A stretch of DNA of 61,892 nucleotides from Nemertoderma westbladi. Lineage: Eukaryota; Xenacoelomorpha; Nemertodermatida; Nemertodermatidae. Every line of letters starts with the position of its first letter. The stretch's first letter is position 1. The stretch is from assembly GCA_032718475.1 (NCBI GenBank), contig JAUCBJ010006916.1:1-61892 (forward strand). The letters are read 5' to 3'. Shown here in pieces: positions 10,896 through 21,944 of the stretch. Below the pieces are notes generated by a model. The model did no database searches. It saw only the letters and a program-made list of their open reading frames with translations, and had not been told where the DNA came from. Made by a program: the position numbers and the translations under genes.

Positions 10896-11308
10896 TTTTA
10901 AAATCTCTGGATGGCACATTCACAAGAATGCTACGCCGGGTTCATTGTGTCAAGTACAATGCACACATCTCCAACCAGACACTATATAACATTGGAGGTG
11001 TCTCATTGGTTCCCCCAAGCTTGACACTAGAACAAAATCGCCTCCGCTTTGCAGGACATTGCTTTCGCCGTGAGGACCATCCAGTGCATAATCTTGTACT
11101 TTGGCAGCCTCATGGAGTGAATAAGCATGGTGGACAGCCCATGACTTTCTTGAGACGCATCTTAAAGGACACTGGCCTTGAAGATGCGAATGATCTAGCA
11201 AATGTCATGGGTGATAGGGAGTTGTGGCGGTGCAATTTTGTTGACAAGCCGGCACAGCATTCTTAAAAATGCAGCTGCAATGCAGCATGCCGATCCTAGT
11301 AGTAGTAG
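10896..11308 (+). pseudogene. LINE A4, C-terminal part and 3' tail
   Basis: The reading frame resumes after the Penelope-like insert with MLRRVHCVKYNAHISNQTLY and continues NRLRFAGHCFRREDHPVHN, VLWQPHGVNKHGGQPMTFLR, then a stop at 11266. This Cys/His-containing C-terminal domain with LRFAGHCFR and GGQPMTFLRR is typical of RTE/CR1-type LINE proteins in invertebrates. The 3' end is a short AGT microsatellite (cctagtagtagtag), followed directly by the right target-site duplication. The same ending occurs in copy A5. Confidence 0.85.
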
Positions 11309-11321
11309 TGGAGTTCGCCTT
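11309..11321. repeat. Right 13-bp target-site duplication of LINE A4
   Basis: tggagttcgcctt matches 7872-7884 exactly and directly abuts the AGT tail of the LINE. Confidence 0.75.
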
Positions 11322-11659
11322 GCAGACACTAAAGTTGCAATAAGTGTGAATTGATTTTGCTCAAATTACTTGCAAGCCTTTTCTAAGTCGATACTCTTTC
11401 AACAAAAGTAATAAAATATAAGAAATTCCACCATAAATAGTTTAATTCACTTTTTCGCTGGGAAAAAAAGTAAAATCAATCCAATCATATGGGTTACTTT
11501 TTCCCCGAACGAAAAAAGTGCAACTGTTTTGGGATATATTCGAGCGAAAAAGTAACAATTTAGAATAAAAAATCTTTCTAAAAAATAAAAAAAATTTCGT
11601 AATTATAGTAAGAAATACAATACTCGTTAAACGATAAAGAAACCCGGTAAGAAACTTAC

Positions 11660-11789
11660 TGGCGTAAATATGAGGAGGGAAGAGTTTCCTTATGATATTT
11701 CTGTACCGAATCGATACATCTTCTTCATATATTCCGATATGAGTAAAGGGATTCATAGCTATTAGAATATCTCCCACATATGTGTAAAT
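11660..11789 (-). CDS. MYO3: Class III myosin, start of motor domain (exon d)
   Basis: This 130-bp exon is preceded by a TTTATTTGTTACAG acceptor and followed by GCCA|GTAAGT. It encodes IYTYVGDILIAMNPFTHIGI, YEEDVSIRYRN and PPHIYA. YTYVGDILIAxNPF is a hallmark of class III myosin motors, and PPHIYA joins in phase 1 to MADQAY of the next exon, reproducing the conserved PPHI.AMAD segment before the P-loop. The intron upstream (11790-19148) is about 7.4 kb and contains LINE copy A3 and the 58-bp array. The intron downstream (5979-11659) is about 5.7 kb with LINE copies A2 and A4. Confidence 0.92.
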
Positions 11790-11816
11790 CTGTAACAAAT
11801 AAAATATAAAAAAATG

Positions 11817-14232
11817 CCAGGTCAGGTCAGGTCAGGTCAGGTATTCTAGGTCATTGATCAAGAAAACTTGCCACCTCCATGCACACATAAAGGGGGTGCC
11901 ACCTGTGGCTGCATAGACCCTGATAGGGCAAATCTGGTCCTGTAACTAGGACCCCCTTTGTTCTGGGATAAGGACGCCCTTGGTCCAGGATTAAGGACCC
12001 ATATACTTGGCTGCAGGGGTATATGGCCTGGCCAGGCAGATGATGATCTACGAATGGCTGGTCAGGAGTAGAGTGTTCTCAGGTCCACTCTGAGTGCACT
12101 TCACTGCAACCTGCACCTGGCAGCAAGGGTACAGGGCATGACCCAGCAGTTGAGCTGCAACAGCCAATGGTGGGTCATGTGCGCCAGAGTAGATATGGGT
12201 GATGGGCCTCATATCTGACTCCACTGCGACACCCACCCTGTGGAACGGCAAACTAGGGTGTGGTATTTGCCCCGAGAGCTGACTCGGCAAAAAAGCACCA
12301 CCCAACCCCCACTATGGATTACATTATTAATGCGGAGGTCCTGCCACTTGAGGTCATTGGAATTACCGGACACAATTGGCATCACAGGTGTCAGTTATGA
12401 TAGTGGCAATAGTGGAATTGGTCTATTGATGAATCCAACTGCACATGCAGCATTTGACAAAATAGACCAAATCTGTAACCGCATCATCCGTTGCCACTTC
12501 TCATGTTCTGGAAAACTGGATAAGAACTTTCCTAAGGTGGTTCTGACTGTGTGCTACTCTCCAATTAGTGTTGCCCCTGTAGAGGAGGTGGAAAATTTCT
12601 ACCAAATTTCTACAAGCAGCTACTGATGGAGTGGATCAGCATGCATTCTTAACATTCCTGGGAGACTTTAATGCAAGTCTGCATCAATCACCTACATCGC
12701 CCTGGGTCTATAGCGATAGTGTTAACCGAAATTCCGTCCATCTTCAGGATTATATCTCTGCAAATGGATTGTTTTCGGCTGGAACCCAGTTCAAGAAGCG
12801 AACTGGAAAGCTGTGAACTCATAGTGGACCCAGTTTTCACAAGTCCCAGATAGACCATATTCTGTTTCGTAGGAAATACAGGAGCTCTATACAAGACTGT
12901 ACTGCTTTTACACTTCGACCCTTCTCCAGTGATCACCGCCTTATTGTGGCCAAGGTAAGACTTAGTCTGCGTACTAGCAGAACAACGAAATCTGCCTTGC
13001 CGCGGCATTACTGGTCCTCTCTGTTGCAACAGCCAAGTGTGAGATCCAGCTTCACACTACAGCTGAGCAACAGGTATGAGATGAGGTTCTTGCCTCTGAG
13101 GCGACAGATCACTGCGAGGGCTCTACTGCCTTCACAGAAGCAGTTAAGTTAGCATCTGCAGAAACAGTTCCTGTATACCGTCGAAACAGGAAACGGGCCC
13201 CCAGGACTGACAACAAAATTCAGAAGTGCCGAAATGACCTCTACTAGGCGCAGAAAAAGTCCCGACTCAAACAGACTACAGCGGCCAAGAATGCAGTTAA
13301 GGCTCCATCTAGGTCCCTGAACAGGCAGTACTCTGTTAATTTACAGGAGCTAATAAACCAACAGGTTGATGCCATCAATGATGCTGACGACAGCAGGCAA
13401 TCATCCCAGGCATGGAGATCGATCAACTTGCTTACTGGGCGGAAAAGCCAACCAACCACCAAGGTTAAGGCTGAATCACCAGCCGATCGCCTCAATGGTT
13501 GGAAGGCCCACTTTGAAAAGTTCCTCAATAATGACAGGGTATTGCCTGATAACTTTATAGAAGTAAAAGTGCCTGAGTCTGTACTCCCAGATATTCCCAT
13601 TGGCGATATCTCTTTTGCAGACGTGAAGGCTGCTTCAAAGAGCATTAAGACCAATCGTGCCAGTGGAGTAGATGGTGTTCCCCCTGAGGTCTTTAAAATA
13701 CCTGAGTGTTTAAAGCTCATCTATCCCATCATAGTAGACATGTACCGAACAACAAGAGTCCCACAAGAAATGAAAACAAATAAGTTGGTTTCAGTTCCGA
13801 AGAAGGGCAACCTAACACTCTATGGTTCTTTTCGGAGAATCTCAATAATCTCGATTGCTGCAAAGCTATACAATAGAATTATATTAAATCGCATCAGTGA
13901 TCCCATTGAGAGACTGCTCCGTGGAAATCAGAATGGGTTCCGTAAAGGTCGTGGGACCATGGAGCACATTTTGGCACTTAGAATGATAATTGAAGAGTTA
14001 TCAAAAAAGAAAGACAGGCACCTGGCTGTTATCTTTGTTGACTTCTTCAAGGCCTTTGATTCGGTCTCTCGCTCACGTATGTTCAGCATACTTTCATTAT
14101 ATGGGATTCCTGATGAAATTATTGCATCAATCAGATCAGTATACGATGGTTCGACAACATTTGTGTCTACTGTTGATGGTGACACATAACCATTTGAAGT
14201 ATTATGGGGAGTCCTCCAAGGAGAAACACTTG
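11817..14232 (+). pseudogene. LINE family A copy A3: leader, endonuclease and RT, broken
   Basis: The copy starts with four CAGGT units and the same leader as A1 and A2 in opposite orientation. After an internal deletion near 12380 it encodes an AP-type endonuclease (NPTAHAAFDKIDQICNRIIR, VVLTVCYSPIS, FLTFLGDFNASLHQS, and a degraded SDHRLIVAKV near 12930). The RT follows (ADSPADRL-like linker, ASGVDGVPPEVFK, GNQNGFRKGRGTMEHILALR, VIFVDFFKAFDSVSR). Frameshifts separate the endonuclease parts from the RT, and a TAA follows VSTVDGDT near 14187. The copy breaks off after GVLQGET, before the catalytic FADD, where the 58-bp array begins. It is not functional. Confidence 0.85.
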
Positions 14233-16405
14233 GTGTGTGCTCACCCATCTGTGCACCTAGATACTACGTACATATGCAGCACATACCTCTATTATAAACC
14301 CAACTGTGCACCTAGATACCATGTACATCTGCTGCAGCACACACCTCTATTATACACCCAACTGTGCACCTAGACACCACGTACATATGCTGCAGGACAC
14401 ACCTCTATTACACACCCAACTGTGCACCTAGACACCACGTACATCTGCTGCAGCACACACCTATATTACACACCCAACTCTGCACCTAGACACCACGTAC
14501 ATCTGCTGCAGCACACACCTATATTACACACCCAACTGTGCACCTAGACACCACGTACATCTGCGTCAGCACACACCTATATTACACACCCATCTGTGCA
14601 TCTAGACACCACGTACATATGCTGCAGCAGACACCTCTATTATACACCCAACTGTGCATCTATACACCACGTACATCTGCTGCAGCACACACCTCTATTA
14701 CACACCCAACTGTGCACCTAGACACCACGTACATCTGCTGCAGCACACACCTATATTACACACCCATCTGTGCACCTAGATACTACGTACATATGCAGCA
14801 CACACCTCTATTATACACTCAACTGTACACCTAGACCTCACGTACATCTGCTGCAGCACACACCTCTATTATACACCCAACTGTGCACCTAGATACCATG
14901 TACATCTGCTGCAGCACACACCTCTATTATACACCCAACTGTGCACCTAGACGCTACGTACATATGCTGCAGGACACACCTCTATTATACACCCAACTGT
15001 GCACCTAGACACCACATACATCTGCTGCAGCACACACCTCTATTATATACCCAACTGTCCACCTAGATACTACGTACATATGCAGCACACACCTCTATTA
15101 TATACCCAACTGTGCACCTAGACACCACGTGCATTTGCTGCAGCACACACCTCTATTATACACCTAACTGTGCACCTAGACACCACGTTCATATGCTGCA
15201 GCACACACCTCTATTATATACCCAACTGTGCATCTAGATACTACGTACATATGCAGCACACACCTCTATTATATACCCAACTGTGCACCTAGGCACCACG
15301 TGCATTTGCTGCAGCACACACCTCTATTATACACCTAACTGTGCATCTAGACACCACGTACATATGCTGCAGGACACACCTCTATTATACACCCAACTGT
15401 GCACCTAGAGACCACGTATAACTGCTGCAGCACAAACCTCTATTATACACTCAACTGTGCACCTAGACACCACGTACATCTGTTGCAGCACACACCTCTA
15501 TTATACACCCAACTGTGCACCTAGACACCACGTACATATGCTGCAGGACACACCTCTATTATACACCCAACTGTGCACCTAGACACCACATACATCTGCT
15601 GCAGCACACACCTCTATTATACACCTAACTGTGCACCTAGACACCACGTTCATATGCTGCAGCACACACCTCTATTATACAACCAAAGGTGTACCTAGAG
15701 ACCACGTACATCTGCTGCAGCACACACCTCTATTATACACTCAACTGTGCACCTAGACACCACGTTCATATGCTGCAGCACACACCTCTATTATACACCT
15801 AAAGGTGTACCTAGACACCACGTACATCTGCTGCAGCACACACCTCTATTATACACCCAACTGTGCATCTAGACACCACGTACATCTGCTGCAGCACACA
15901 CCTCTATTATACACCCAACTGTGCATCTAGACACCACGTACATCTGCTGCAGCACACACCTCTATTATACACCCAACTGTGCATCTAGACACCACGTACA
16001 TCTGCTGCAGCACACACCTCTATTATACACCCAACTGTGCATCTAGACATCACGTACATCTGCTGCAGCACACACCTCTATTATACACCCAACTGTGCAC
16101 CTAGACACCACGTACATATGCTGCAGGACACACCTCTATTATACACCCAACTGTGCACCTAGACACCACGTATATGCTGCAGGACACACCTCTATTATAC
16201 ACCCAACTGTGCATCTAGACACCACGTACATCTGCTGCAGCACACACCTCTATTATACACCCAACTGTGCATCTAGACACCACGTACATCTGCTGCAGCA
16301 CACACCTCTATTATACACCCAACTGTGCATCTAGACACCACGTACATCTGCTGCAGCACACACCTCTAATATACACCCAACTGTGCAGCACCTAGACAAC
16401 ACGCC
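14233..16405. repeat. 58-bp minisatellite (~38 copies)
   Basis: The consensus unit is about 58 bp and includes acacctctattatacaccca, actgtgcacctagacacc, acgtacatctgctgcagc. Units vary at cat(c/a)tg, cac/cat before cta, and in a shorter form lacking ctg. CTGCAG, GTGCAC and TACGTA (three 6-bp palindromes) occur in most units. Clusters of almost identical units near 15840-16080 and 16200-16380 point to recent local amplification. Reading frames through it (for example 14538-14834 and 16095-16334, plus) are repeat artefacts. It begins exactly where LINE A3 is broken. Confidence 0.95.
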
Positions 16406-17459
16406 TAGACCTGCACCTACGTACGCCCAACTGTACACCGACGCCGTTAATGAATTGAAGAATATAAATAAATATTGCGTAGCAATTTCCCTGTGGTACC
16501 ATGCCGTGACGCATGTTTATCGAAGCACGGAGGCCTAAATGCCGTCGGCAAACTGGAATTCCACGCTTCCCTTTGTAGATCAGCAATGGAAAACTAATAT
16601 TTACTCAAAGAATTTGCGGTATAATTTATCGACCAGGTGAGGAGCCCTCAGGCCAATTAATACCAAAGGTTGATGTATTTCATTTATCTGTGGGTTTACT
16701 CGGTGGTTGGTAAAACCACCCCTTCCTGGCGGGGGACGAAGTTGTGAAATTCCTCAATGGAAAAGCCACCGTAAATTTAATGCTTAACCACATGCATTGA
16801 ATGTTTTCCATAAACAGGGCAACCGCAATAACTACGACAATGTTCATAAAATAGCACTCTATAGCCTTACAGAACGAGTGGGGGAGGGAAATTCAAATTC
16901 AAATTATTATTATTATTAAGGATTTACATAGTGATAATACTCGACATATTGTACAGTACGTATAGCGAGAAATTAAACTATATTGCATCACCATGAAGGG
17001 GTTGCCCCGCGATAAAATTATAATTAATAGACAATCTAAATACATATTAAATACAGCTGGATAAGTAATTAAAATAAATTAAATATAATATATTACGTAT
17101 AATTAATTAGGAACCGAGAGGTTAGTTAAATTAAAACAAGCAAGATAAGTACTTACGATAAATTAATCTAAAAACAAAAACCATTTAAAACCAGCAAGAT
17201 AAGTACTTAAAGATAAAATCTAAAAAACTATTAAAACCAGGTATGATTAATGTGACAATCTAAAAAATAATTTAAAATTCGTACCAAAAACTGACAGTTG
17301 AGATAAAATCTGAGATTATGAAAAATAGATAACTGCACATAACGAGAGAATTATTATTATTATTATTATTTGATTATTTATTTTTTGTTATATTGATTGG
17401 CATAAGGTAAGCAGATCATTCAGGTTCAGTGTGAGTAGATTGTAATTAATTTGAGTCGG
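16406..17459. other. Intron sequence with no recognisable gene
   Basis: The sequence contains ATT microsatellites (near 16905 and 17350) and AT-rich imperfect repeats with agcaagataagtacttacg and aaccagcaagataagtactt about 55 bp apart (17130-17210). The short reading frames match nothing I know. Confidence 0.4.
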
Positions 17460-18010
17460 CCTACAGTCACAGTTCAACTACAGTGGGAACCCAACGCTAT
17501 TCACTGAAGATGCACTCTCTGCCTGGTAGCTCTTGGTGGCACCCACCCACTGCCAGACGCCCTGCACTCCCAACGAGGGTGGCTAGCCCCAATCTACAAA
17601 CTCCATGCAGATGATCTTCTGGCTATAACATTGCCCGGATTCGTGGCTGTCAAGCGACATGGTCTTCTTGGACTCAGCCTTGGTGCATCTGTTTGCATTC
17701 AACACACATGCGTGTGTGGCGCCAAGGTTGATGTCACCGGCCTCCATGCACTGACTGTTCTGCAAACATAAGAAGAGCCGCCATGCTCGACATCGTCAAG
17801 GCAACGAGGTCATCCACCGTACCCTTGCCTCCACAGATATCCCTTCCACCATGGAACCAGTTGGCCTATGCAGAAATGATGGCAAACGTCCAGATGGACT
17901 AACCCTACTCAACTGGTCCCTGGGAAAACCAATGGGTTGGGAATTCACCTGTGTTGCGGTCAGTTCCTGGACAAGGAATGGACGCCAATGTTAAGTTCCC
18001 GGGGGTTGCG
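17460..18010 (+). pseudogene. Degenerate retroelement fragment resembling a CCHC/RPD-type C-terminus
   Basis: Across two plus-strand frames this reads GFVAVKRHGLLGLSLGASVC, HTCVCGAKVDVTGLHAL, then after a frameshift a stretch with EPVGL..NDGKRPDGLTLLN (frame changes included by eye). The pattern C-x-C-x(8)-H plus RPDG is reminiscent of the zinc-finger and RPD segments in the C-terminal part of some metazoan retroelement proteins. No reverse transcriptase accompanies it. It is broken by stops and frameshifts and lies in a myosin intron. The family assignment is tentative. Confidence 0.35.
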
Positions 18011-18319
18011 CTAGATCCCGAAATACTATTCACCGGAATTATTGGTGTTGGGGAAACTTAGGATTTGTAATGCAGGTCGTGAAAAAAGAATCGTTTGGAT
18101 TGAATGTTAATTGATTCGCTGCTAACTGATTCCTTATAGACGAACTGATTCTAAATAATTTTGGGCTCCCATACACGAAATAATTAGAATAAACACATAC
18201 ATCAGTAATAAACCTACAGTACAAACAATTTATTTAGTATTTACTTTATAGGACGACAGACTTACTTTATATGATTTTAACCACCCCAACTACGTTTGAT
18301 ACCCATGTCTAGTCGGTGT

Positions 18320-18730
18320 CTGTCATGTCTGGCGAGGGGCTACAGCTTCCGTTACGTTCCGAGTTCTTTTCAGTCTCGTAATAGCTCCGTCGACTGCAGT
18401 CCACTCTGTCCGTCGGTGTCGGGTGAGGATAGACAGCTTCCGTTACGTTCCGAGTCCTTTTCAGGCTCCTAATAGCTCCATCCGCCGTCTGTCACTCTGT
18501 CCGTTAATTTCCGTAGTGTCTGGTGAGAGGATGCAGTTTTCCACTTTGTGTTGTGCTATCACCATAATTAGTGTCATACAGTACTACTGTTGTTTGTTCA
18601 TGTTGTCTCTCTTTGTGTTGTGCTATCACCATAATTAGTGTCATACAGTACTACTGTTGTTTGTTCATGTTGTCTCTCTTTGTGTTGTGCTATCACCATA
18701 ATTAATGGCATTCCGTTTACCGTCCTTTCT
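18320..18730. repeat. Short direct duplications (~95 bp x2, ~66 bp x3)
   Basis: A segment with cagcttccgttacgttccga and ttttcag.ctc.taatagctcc occurs twice (about 18346 and 18430). A second segment with ctttgtgttgtgctatcacc and cagtactactgttgtttgtt recurs about three times between 18543 and 18735, the last copy diverged. These are local tandem duplications in the intron. Confidence 0.7.
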
Positions 18731-19148
18731 GTTGTTTGTTCATGTTTGCTTTGTCTTTTGATTGTGCGAGTATTGATTTAAGTTTGTGTCTGAGTACTGT
18801 AATTGTTGTTAAACTCCTCATTAACCTGATATATTTTGTTAGTAATTATTTGATGTTGCTTGCTCAAATTACTGGTTTTGTTTCATTACTAAAGTCACCT
18901 GTTCAATTATTGTTGTATTGTCACATGTGAGTCATTTATTTTACTGTATCATCGTTTACCAGTCTCTTGTGTCATCTTAACAATCTTTATATATAATTCC
19001 ACTAATTATATTGCAAAAAAATTCTGTTTATTATTTTGGATATAAAATAACATTTTACGCCACAGTAACGGTCTTGGTAAATTCGTCAATATTGGATAAA
19101 TCTAAATAAATTTTTGGGTATCTTTCAAGTTTAATTTTATAGACTAAC

Positions 19149-19269
19149 TTGTCCCATTATATAGCGTTGGTCTATGTGATTCAACATTGACTCCTCGTCC
19201 AAAGTGTCCAGGATCGATAAATCGTCGACATGCGGCAGTTTATACTTCCGGTTCTTCAACGTATTCATC
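19149..19269 (-). CDS. MYO3: Class III myosin, kinase-motor linker exon (exon c)
   Basis: This 121-bp exon has a TTTTTCAG acceptor and CAA|GTTAGT donor. One base completes a Gln codon from the previous exon, followed by 40 residues that include KLPHVDDLSILDTLDEESML and HIDQRYIMGQ. The segment DDLSxLDxLDEE.(M/V)L.H(I/L).(E/Q)RY is the family-typical start of the motor just before IYTYVGDIL, and the exon ends in phase 0 exactly where the next exon begins with IYTYVG. It is too short to stand out as a reading frame on its own; the assignment rests on phase agreement and the linker motif. Confidence 0.88.
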
Positions 19270-19529
19270 CTGAAAAACAATAGTTTTACTCATTTTCAGA
19301 AGAAACACATATTATATTATTATTAATGATGATCGTAATTGTAATTAGACATTGACAAAAAGCTTCCGTTACCATGGCTGTTGGTTTAAACAAGATTAAT
19401 CTGATTCCTAAAAAAATTACCAACGTAAAAAATAAATAATAACAAACGCCATATTATTTTGAGGCAGGAATTCGAGAAAATATCAATAAATATTCTAAAT
19501 GAAGTAAAAAAGATCCCCCCCGCATTTGC

Positions 19530-19955
19530 CGCCATGTGAAGAATGCCATGTGTTCAATTACCAGAACTCAAATTTACAACCAGAAGTTCAACAACCATAA
19601 ATTTAATCTAGATGAAGATGTGCTTAAGAACTTTCTTCCTTTATCAAATCTTACATTAATTTCCAAGATTCTAGAGAAGGTTGTTGCGAATTTGAATATC
19701 CAACATATGTGTGTCAATAAATTGGATAAACCCCTCCAGAGTGGTTCGCAAGATTCACAGTGCAGAAACAGCGTGGCTGCGGGTTAATGACGATATTCTT
19801 ACAAGTATTGATAATGGCTCAGCTGTTCTCTTAACTCTTCTACACTTGAGCGCAGCATTCGATACGATCGAGCACACTATCCTTTTGGATATTCTAGAAC
19901 ATGAATTATCAATAAAGGGAGATGTTTTGAAATGGAAGAAATCATATCTTAGAAA
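19530..19955 (+). pseudogene. CR1/L2-like LINE RT fragment (LINE D)
   Basis: Frames at 19536-19787 and 19711-19950 give FLPLSNLTLISKILEKVVAN, then ETAWLRVNDDILTSIDNGSA and LSAAFDTIEHTILLDILEHE. These are RT motifs of CR1/L2-type LINEs (P.SNL..LSKI.EKVV..., H.TETALLRV.NDIL, D.SAAFDTIDH). A frameshift lies near 19730-19780. The fragment ends at about 19955 where LINE A5 begins, so A5 seems to have inserted into it or been joined to it. Confidence 0.8.
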
Positions 19956-19956
19956 T

Positions 19957-20472
19957 CCTGCCAAGTACCTAACTGATCTAGACTTTGCTGATGACTTAGG
20001 AGTACTCTCAGAATCATTAGAGGGAGCCCAACGGCTCCTCAGCTCATTAGAACATGCTGCTTCTAGTGTTGGTCTTTTTATTAACTCCAGAAAGACCAAA
20101 ATTTTGACAGTTAACTTTGAAAGTCCTCAGCAAGTCTTTGATCGGATGAGCATAAGCTCAAATGATGGTATGCTTGAGCATGTGCATGACTTCTGTTCAA
20201 TTCAATATATAATTCAATATATAATATAATTAATTCAATATAAATTTGTTACCTGGGATCATGGATCCGGAAGTCAGGTGAGGACCTTCGAATACGTAAG
20301 GGAAAGGCATGGGCAGCCTTGAATAGGCTTTCCAGGATTTGGAAGTCACCAAGAATTAATCGGAAACTTAAGGTCCGATTATTTAGAGCAGCAGTAGTTC
20401 CAGTACTCCTCTATGGGAGTCCATGATGGGCTCTAACTGCTGGGGACACCAAATCTCTGGTTGGCACATTCA
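19957..20472 (+). pseudogene. LINE family A copy A5, RT palm to thumb
   Basis: The frame resumes at NPAKYLTDLDFADDLGVLSE, identical in order to copy A4 (catalytic FADD retained), and continues SLEHAASSVGLFINSRKTKI to FDRMSISSNDGMLEHVHDFC. An AT-rich 53-bp insertion with repeated ttcaatatata interrupts it at about 20196-20248. After that, ggatccggaagtcaggtgag and the thumb region continue to 20472. The copy is then split by a solo LTR and resumes at 21025. Confidence 0.85.
20468..20472. repeat. 5-bp target-site duplication, left (ATTCA)
   Basis: ATTCA lies immediately left of the solo LTR and is repeated at 21020-21024. Joining the flanks with one ATTCA restores the LINE order ggcacATTCAcaagaatgc seen uninterrupted in copy A4 (about 10914-10930). 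Confidence 0.85.
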
Positions 20473-21019
20473 TGTTAGCTTATTCAATCCCGCTAACACC
20501 CCATAAAGTTAAGCCGATAAGCAATATTGGGGGCCACGAGATTGGGTAATCACCAACTCGTGCCACCGCAACAAAATGGGAAGGAGAAACACAATAAGGG
20601 TCAGGGGCCAAACCCCTAACCCAGAGAGAACAGGTGGAGTGAACGGGAACACTCCAAAGGGCGCCAACAAGGGTATCAACCAATCAGAGGGGGGAAAGGC
20701 ATCGATTAGGTAGAGTAACAAGGCCAACCCGTGCAATACAGCCAGTTGGCAGTAATCATATCAGTTCAGTTATCTCAGTATCATATTGGTGCTAGTTAGG
20801 TTAGTTAGTTTAGCTAGGGAAGGACCGGGACTTTAATTACCGTATCCCGCCTTCTGTATACGACAACATTATCCATATACCTATATCTATATACCCTATA
20901 TCTATATCAATTATTATATACGACGAACGACACGAACTCCTTTTACCTTTCATACACACGGCGGGGACGCGTGAACTAAACAACCGGATAAACCGGGATC
21001 CTTCCTGGATCCCGTCACA
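20473..21019. mobile_element. Solo LTR of an LTR retrotransposon (547 bp)
   Basis: The insert starts TGTTAGC and ends GTCACA (TG...CA ends) and is flanked by a perfect 5-bp duplication, as left by an LTR retrotransposon after LTR-LTR recombination. No internal coding sequence is present. It carries short ATA-rich steps (ctatatctatatcaatta) and ends gggatccttcctggatcccg-tcaca, a small inverted repeat of GGATCC. A related end occurs at 29608 (ggatcccgttaca). Reading frames inside it are chance. Confidence 0.88.
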
Positions 21020-21024
21020 ATTCA
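21020..21024. repeat. 5-bp target-site duplication, right (ATTCA)
   Basis: This is the right-hand copy of the duplication, directly followed by the resumed LINE sequence caagaatgctacgccgg. Confidence 0.85.
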
Positions 21025-21408
21025 CAAGAATGCTACGCCGGGTTCATTGTATCAAGCACAATGCACACATCTCCAACCAGACACTATATAACATTGGAGG
21101 TATCTCATTGGTTCCCCCAAGCTTGACACTAGAACAAAATCGCCTCCGCTTTGCAGGACATTGCTTTCGCCGTGAGGACCAGCCAGTGCATAATCTTGTA
21201 CTTTGGCAACCTCACGGAGTGAATAAGCATGGTGGACAGCCCATGACTTTCTTGAGACGCATCTTAAAGGACACTGGCCTTAAAGATGCGGATGATCTAG
21301 CAAATGTCGTGGGTGATAGGGAGTTGTGGCGGTGCAATTTTGTCGATAAGCCGGCACAGCATTCTTAAAAATGCAGCTGCAATGCAGCATGCCGATCCTA
21401 GTAGTAGT
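21025..21408 (+). pseudogene. LINE family A copy A5, C-terminal part and 3' tail
   Basis: The C-terminal domain reads MLRRVHCIKHNAHISNQTLY, LRFAGHCFRREDQPVHNLVL and PMTFLRRILKDTGLKDADDL to a stop at 21368. It differs from copy A4 at only a handful of positions. The tail ends cctagtagtagta and then passes into unrelated AT-rich DNA. The frame of this part is undamaged. Confidence 0.85.
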
Positions 21409-21644
21409 ATATACTCTCCCAAGGTCCTATGATATATTGCATATTAACTAACCGTAACAAAATTATTATTGTGTATAATCTATACAGTATATACGTGTAG
21501 ACGTGTATTATATACAGAAATATTGTAGCTATTGTTTATGGTTGAATTTTCGAATTTAGTGCAACGATGCCCCAACTTAGAGTATTATATAATAATTATT
21601 ATAGTGTTATATTAGCATTATAGTATTATATAATGTACACAAGA

Positions 21645-21944
21645 TGCGTATGTAACCAACTACAGTGCCCCCTATGCGTATGTAACCAACTACAGTGCCC
21701 CCTATGCGTATGTAACCAACTACAGTGCCCCCTATGCGTATGTAACCAACTACAGTGCCCCCTATGCGTATGTAACCAACTACAGTGCCCCCTATGCGTA
21801 TGTAACCAACTACAGTGCCCCCTATGCGTATGTAACCAACTACAGTGCCCCCTATGCGTATGTAACCAACTACAGTGCCCCCTATGCGTATGTAACCAAC
21901 TACAGTGCCCCCTATGCGTATGTAACCAACTACAGTGCCCCCTA
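21645..21944. repeat. Perfect 30-bp tandem repeat, 10 copies
   Basis: The unit is tgcgtatgtaaccaactaca followed by gtgcccccta, repeated ten times without visible variation. Because 30 is a multiple of three it reads as CVCNQLQCPL repeats (21633-21947, plus), which is an artefact. The last unit runs into ctatagcaaatttccgggg, and the phrase caactacagtgcc(c)cctatag(c) recurs once at about 22350. The array therefore looks like a local amplification of the start of that duplicated segment. Confidence 0.97.

Noticed and set aside
14538-16334. Reading frames such as HLDTTYICCSTHLYYTP repeats
   Set aside because: Read-through of the 58-bp minisatellite; no conserved start or end.
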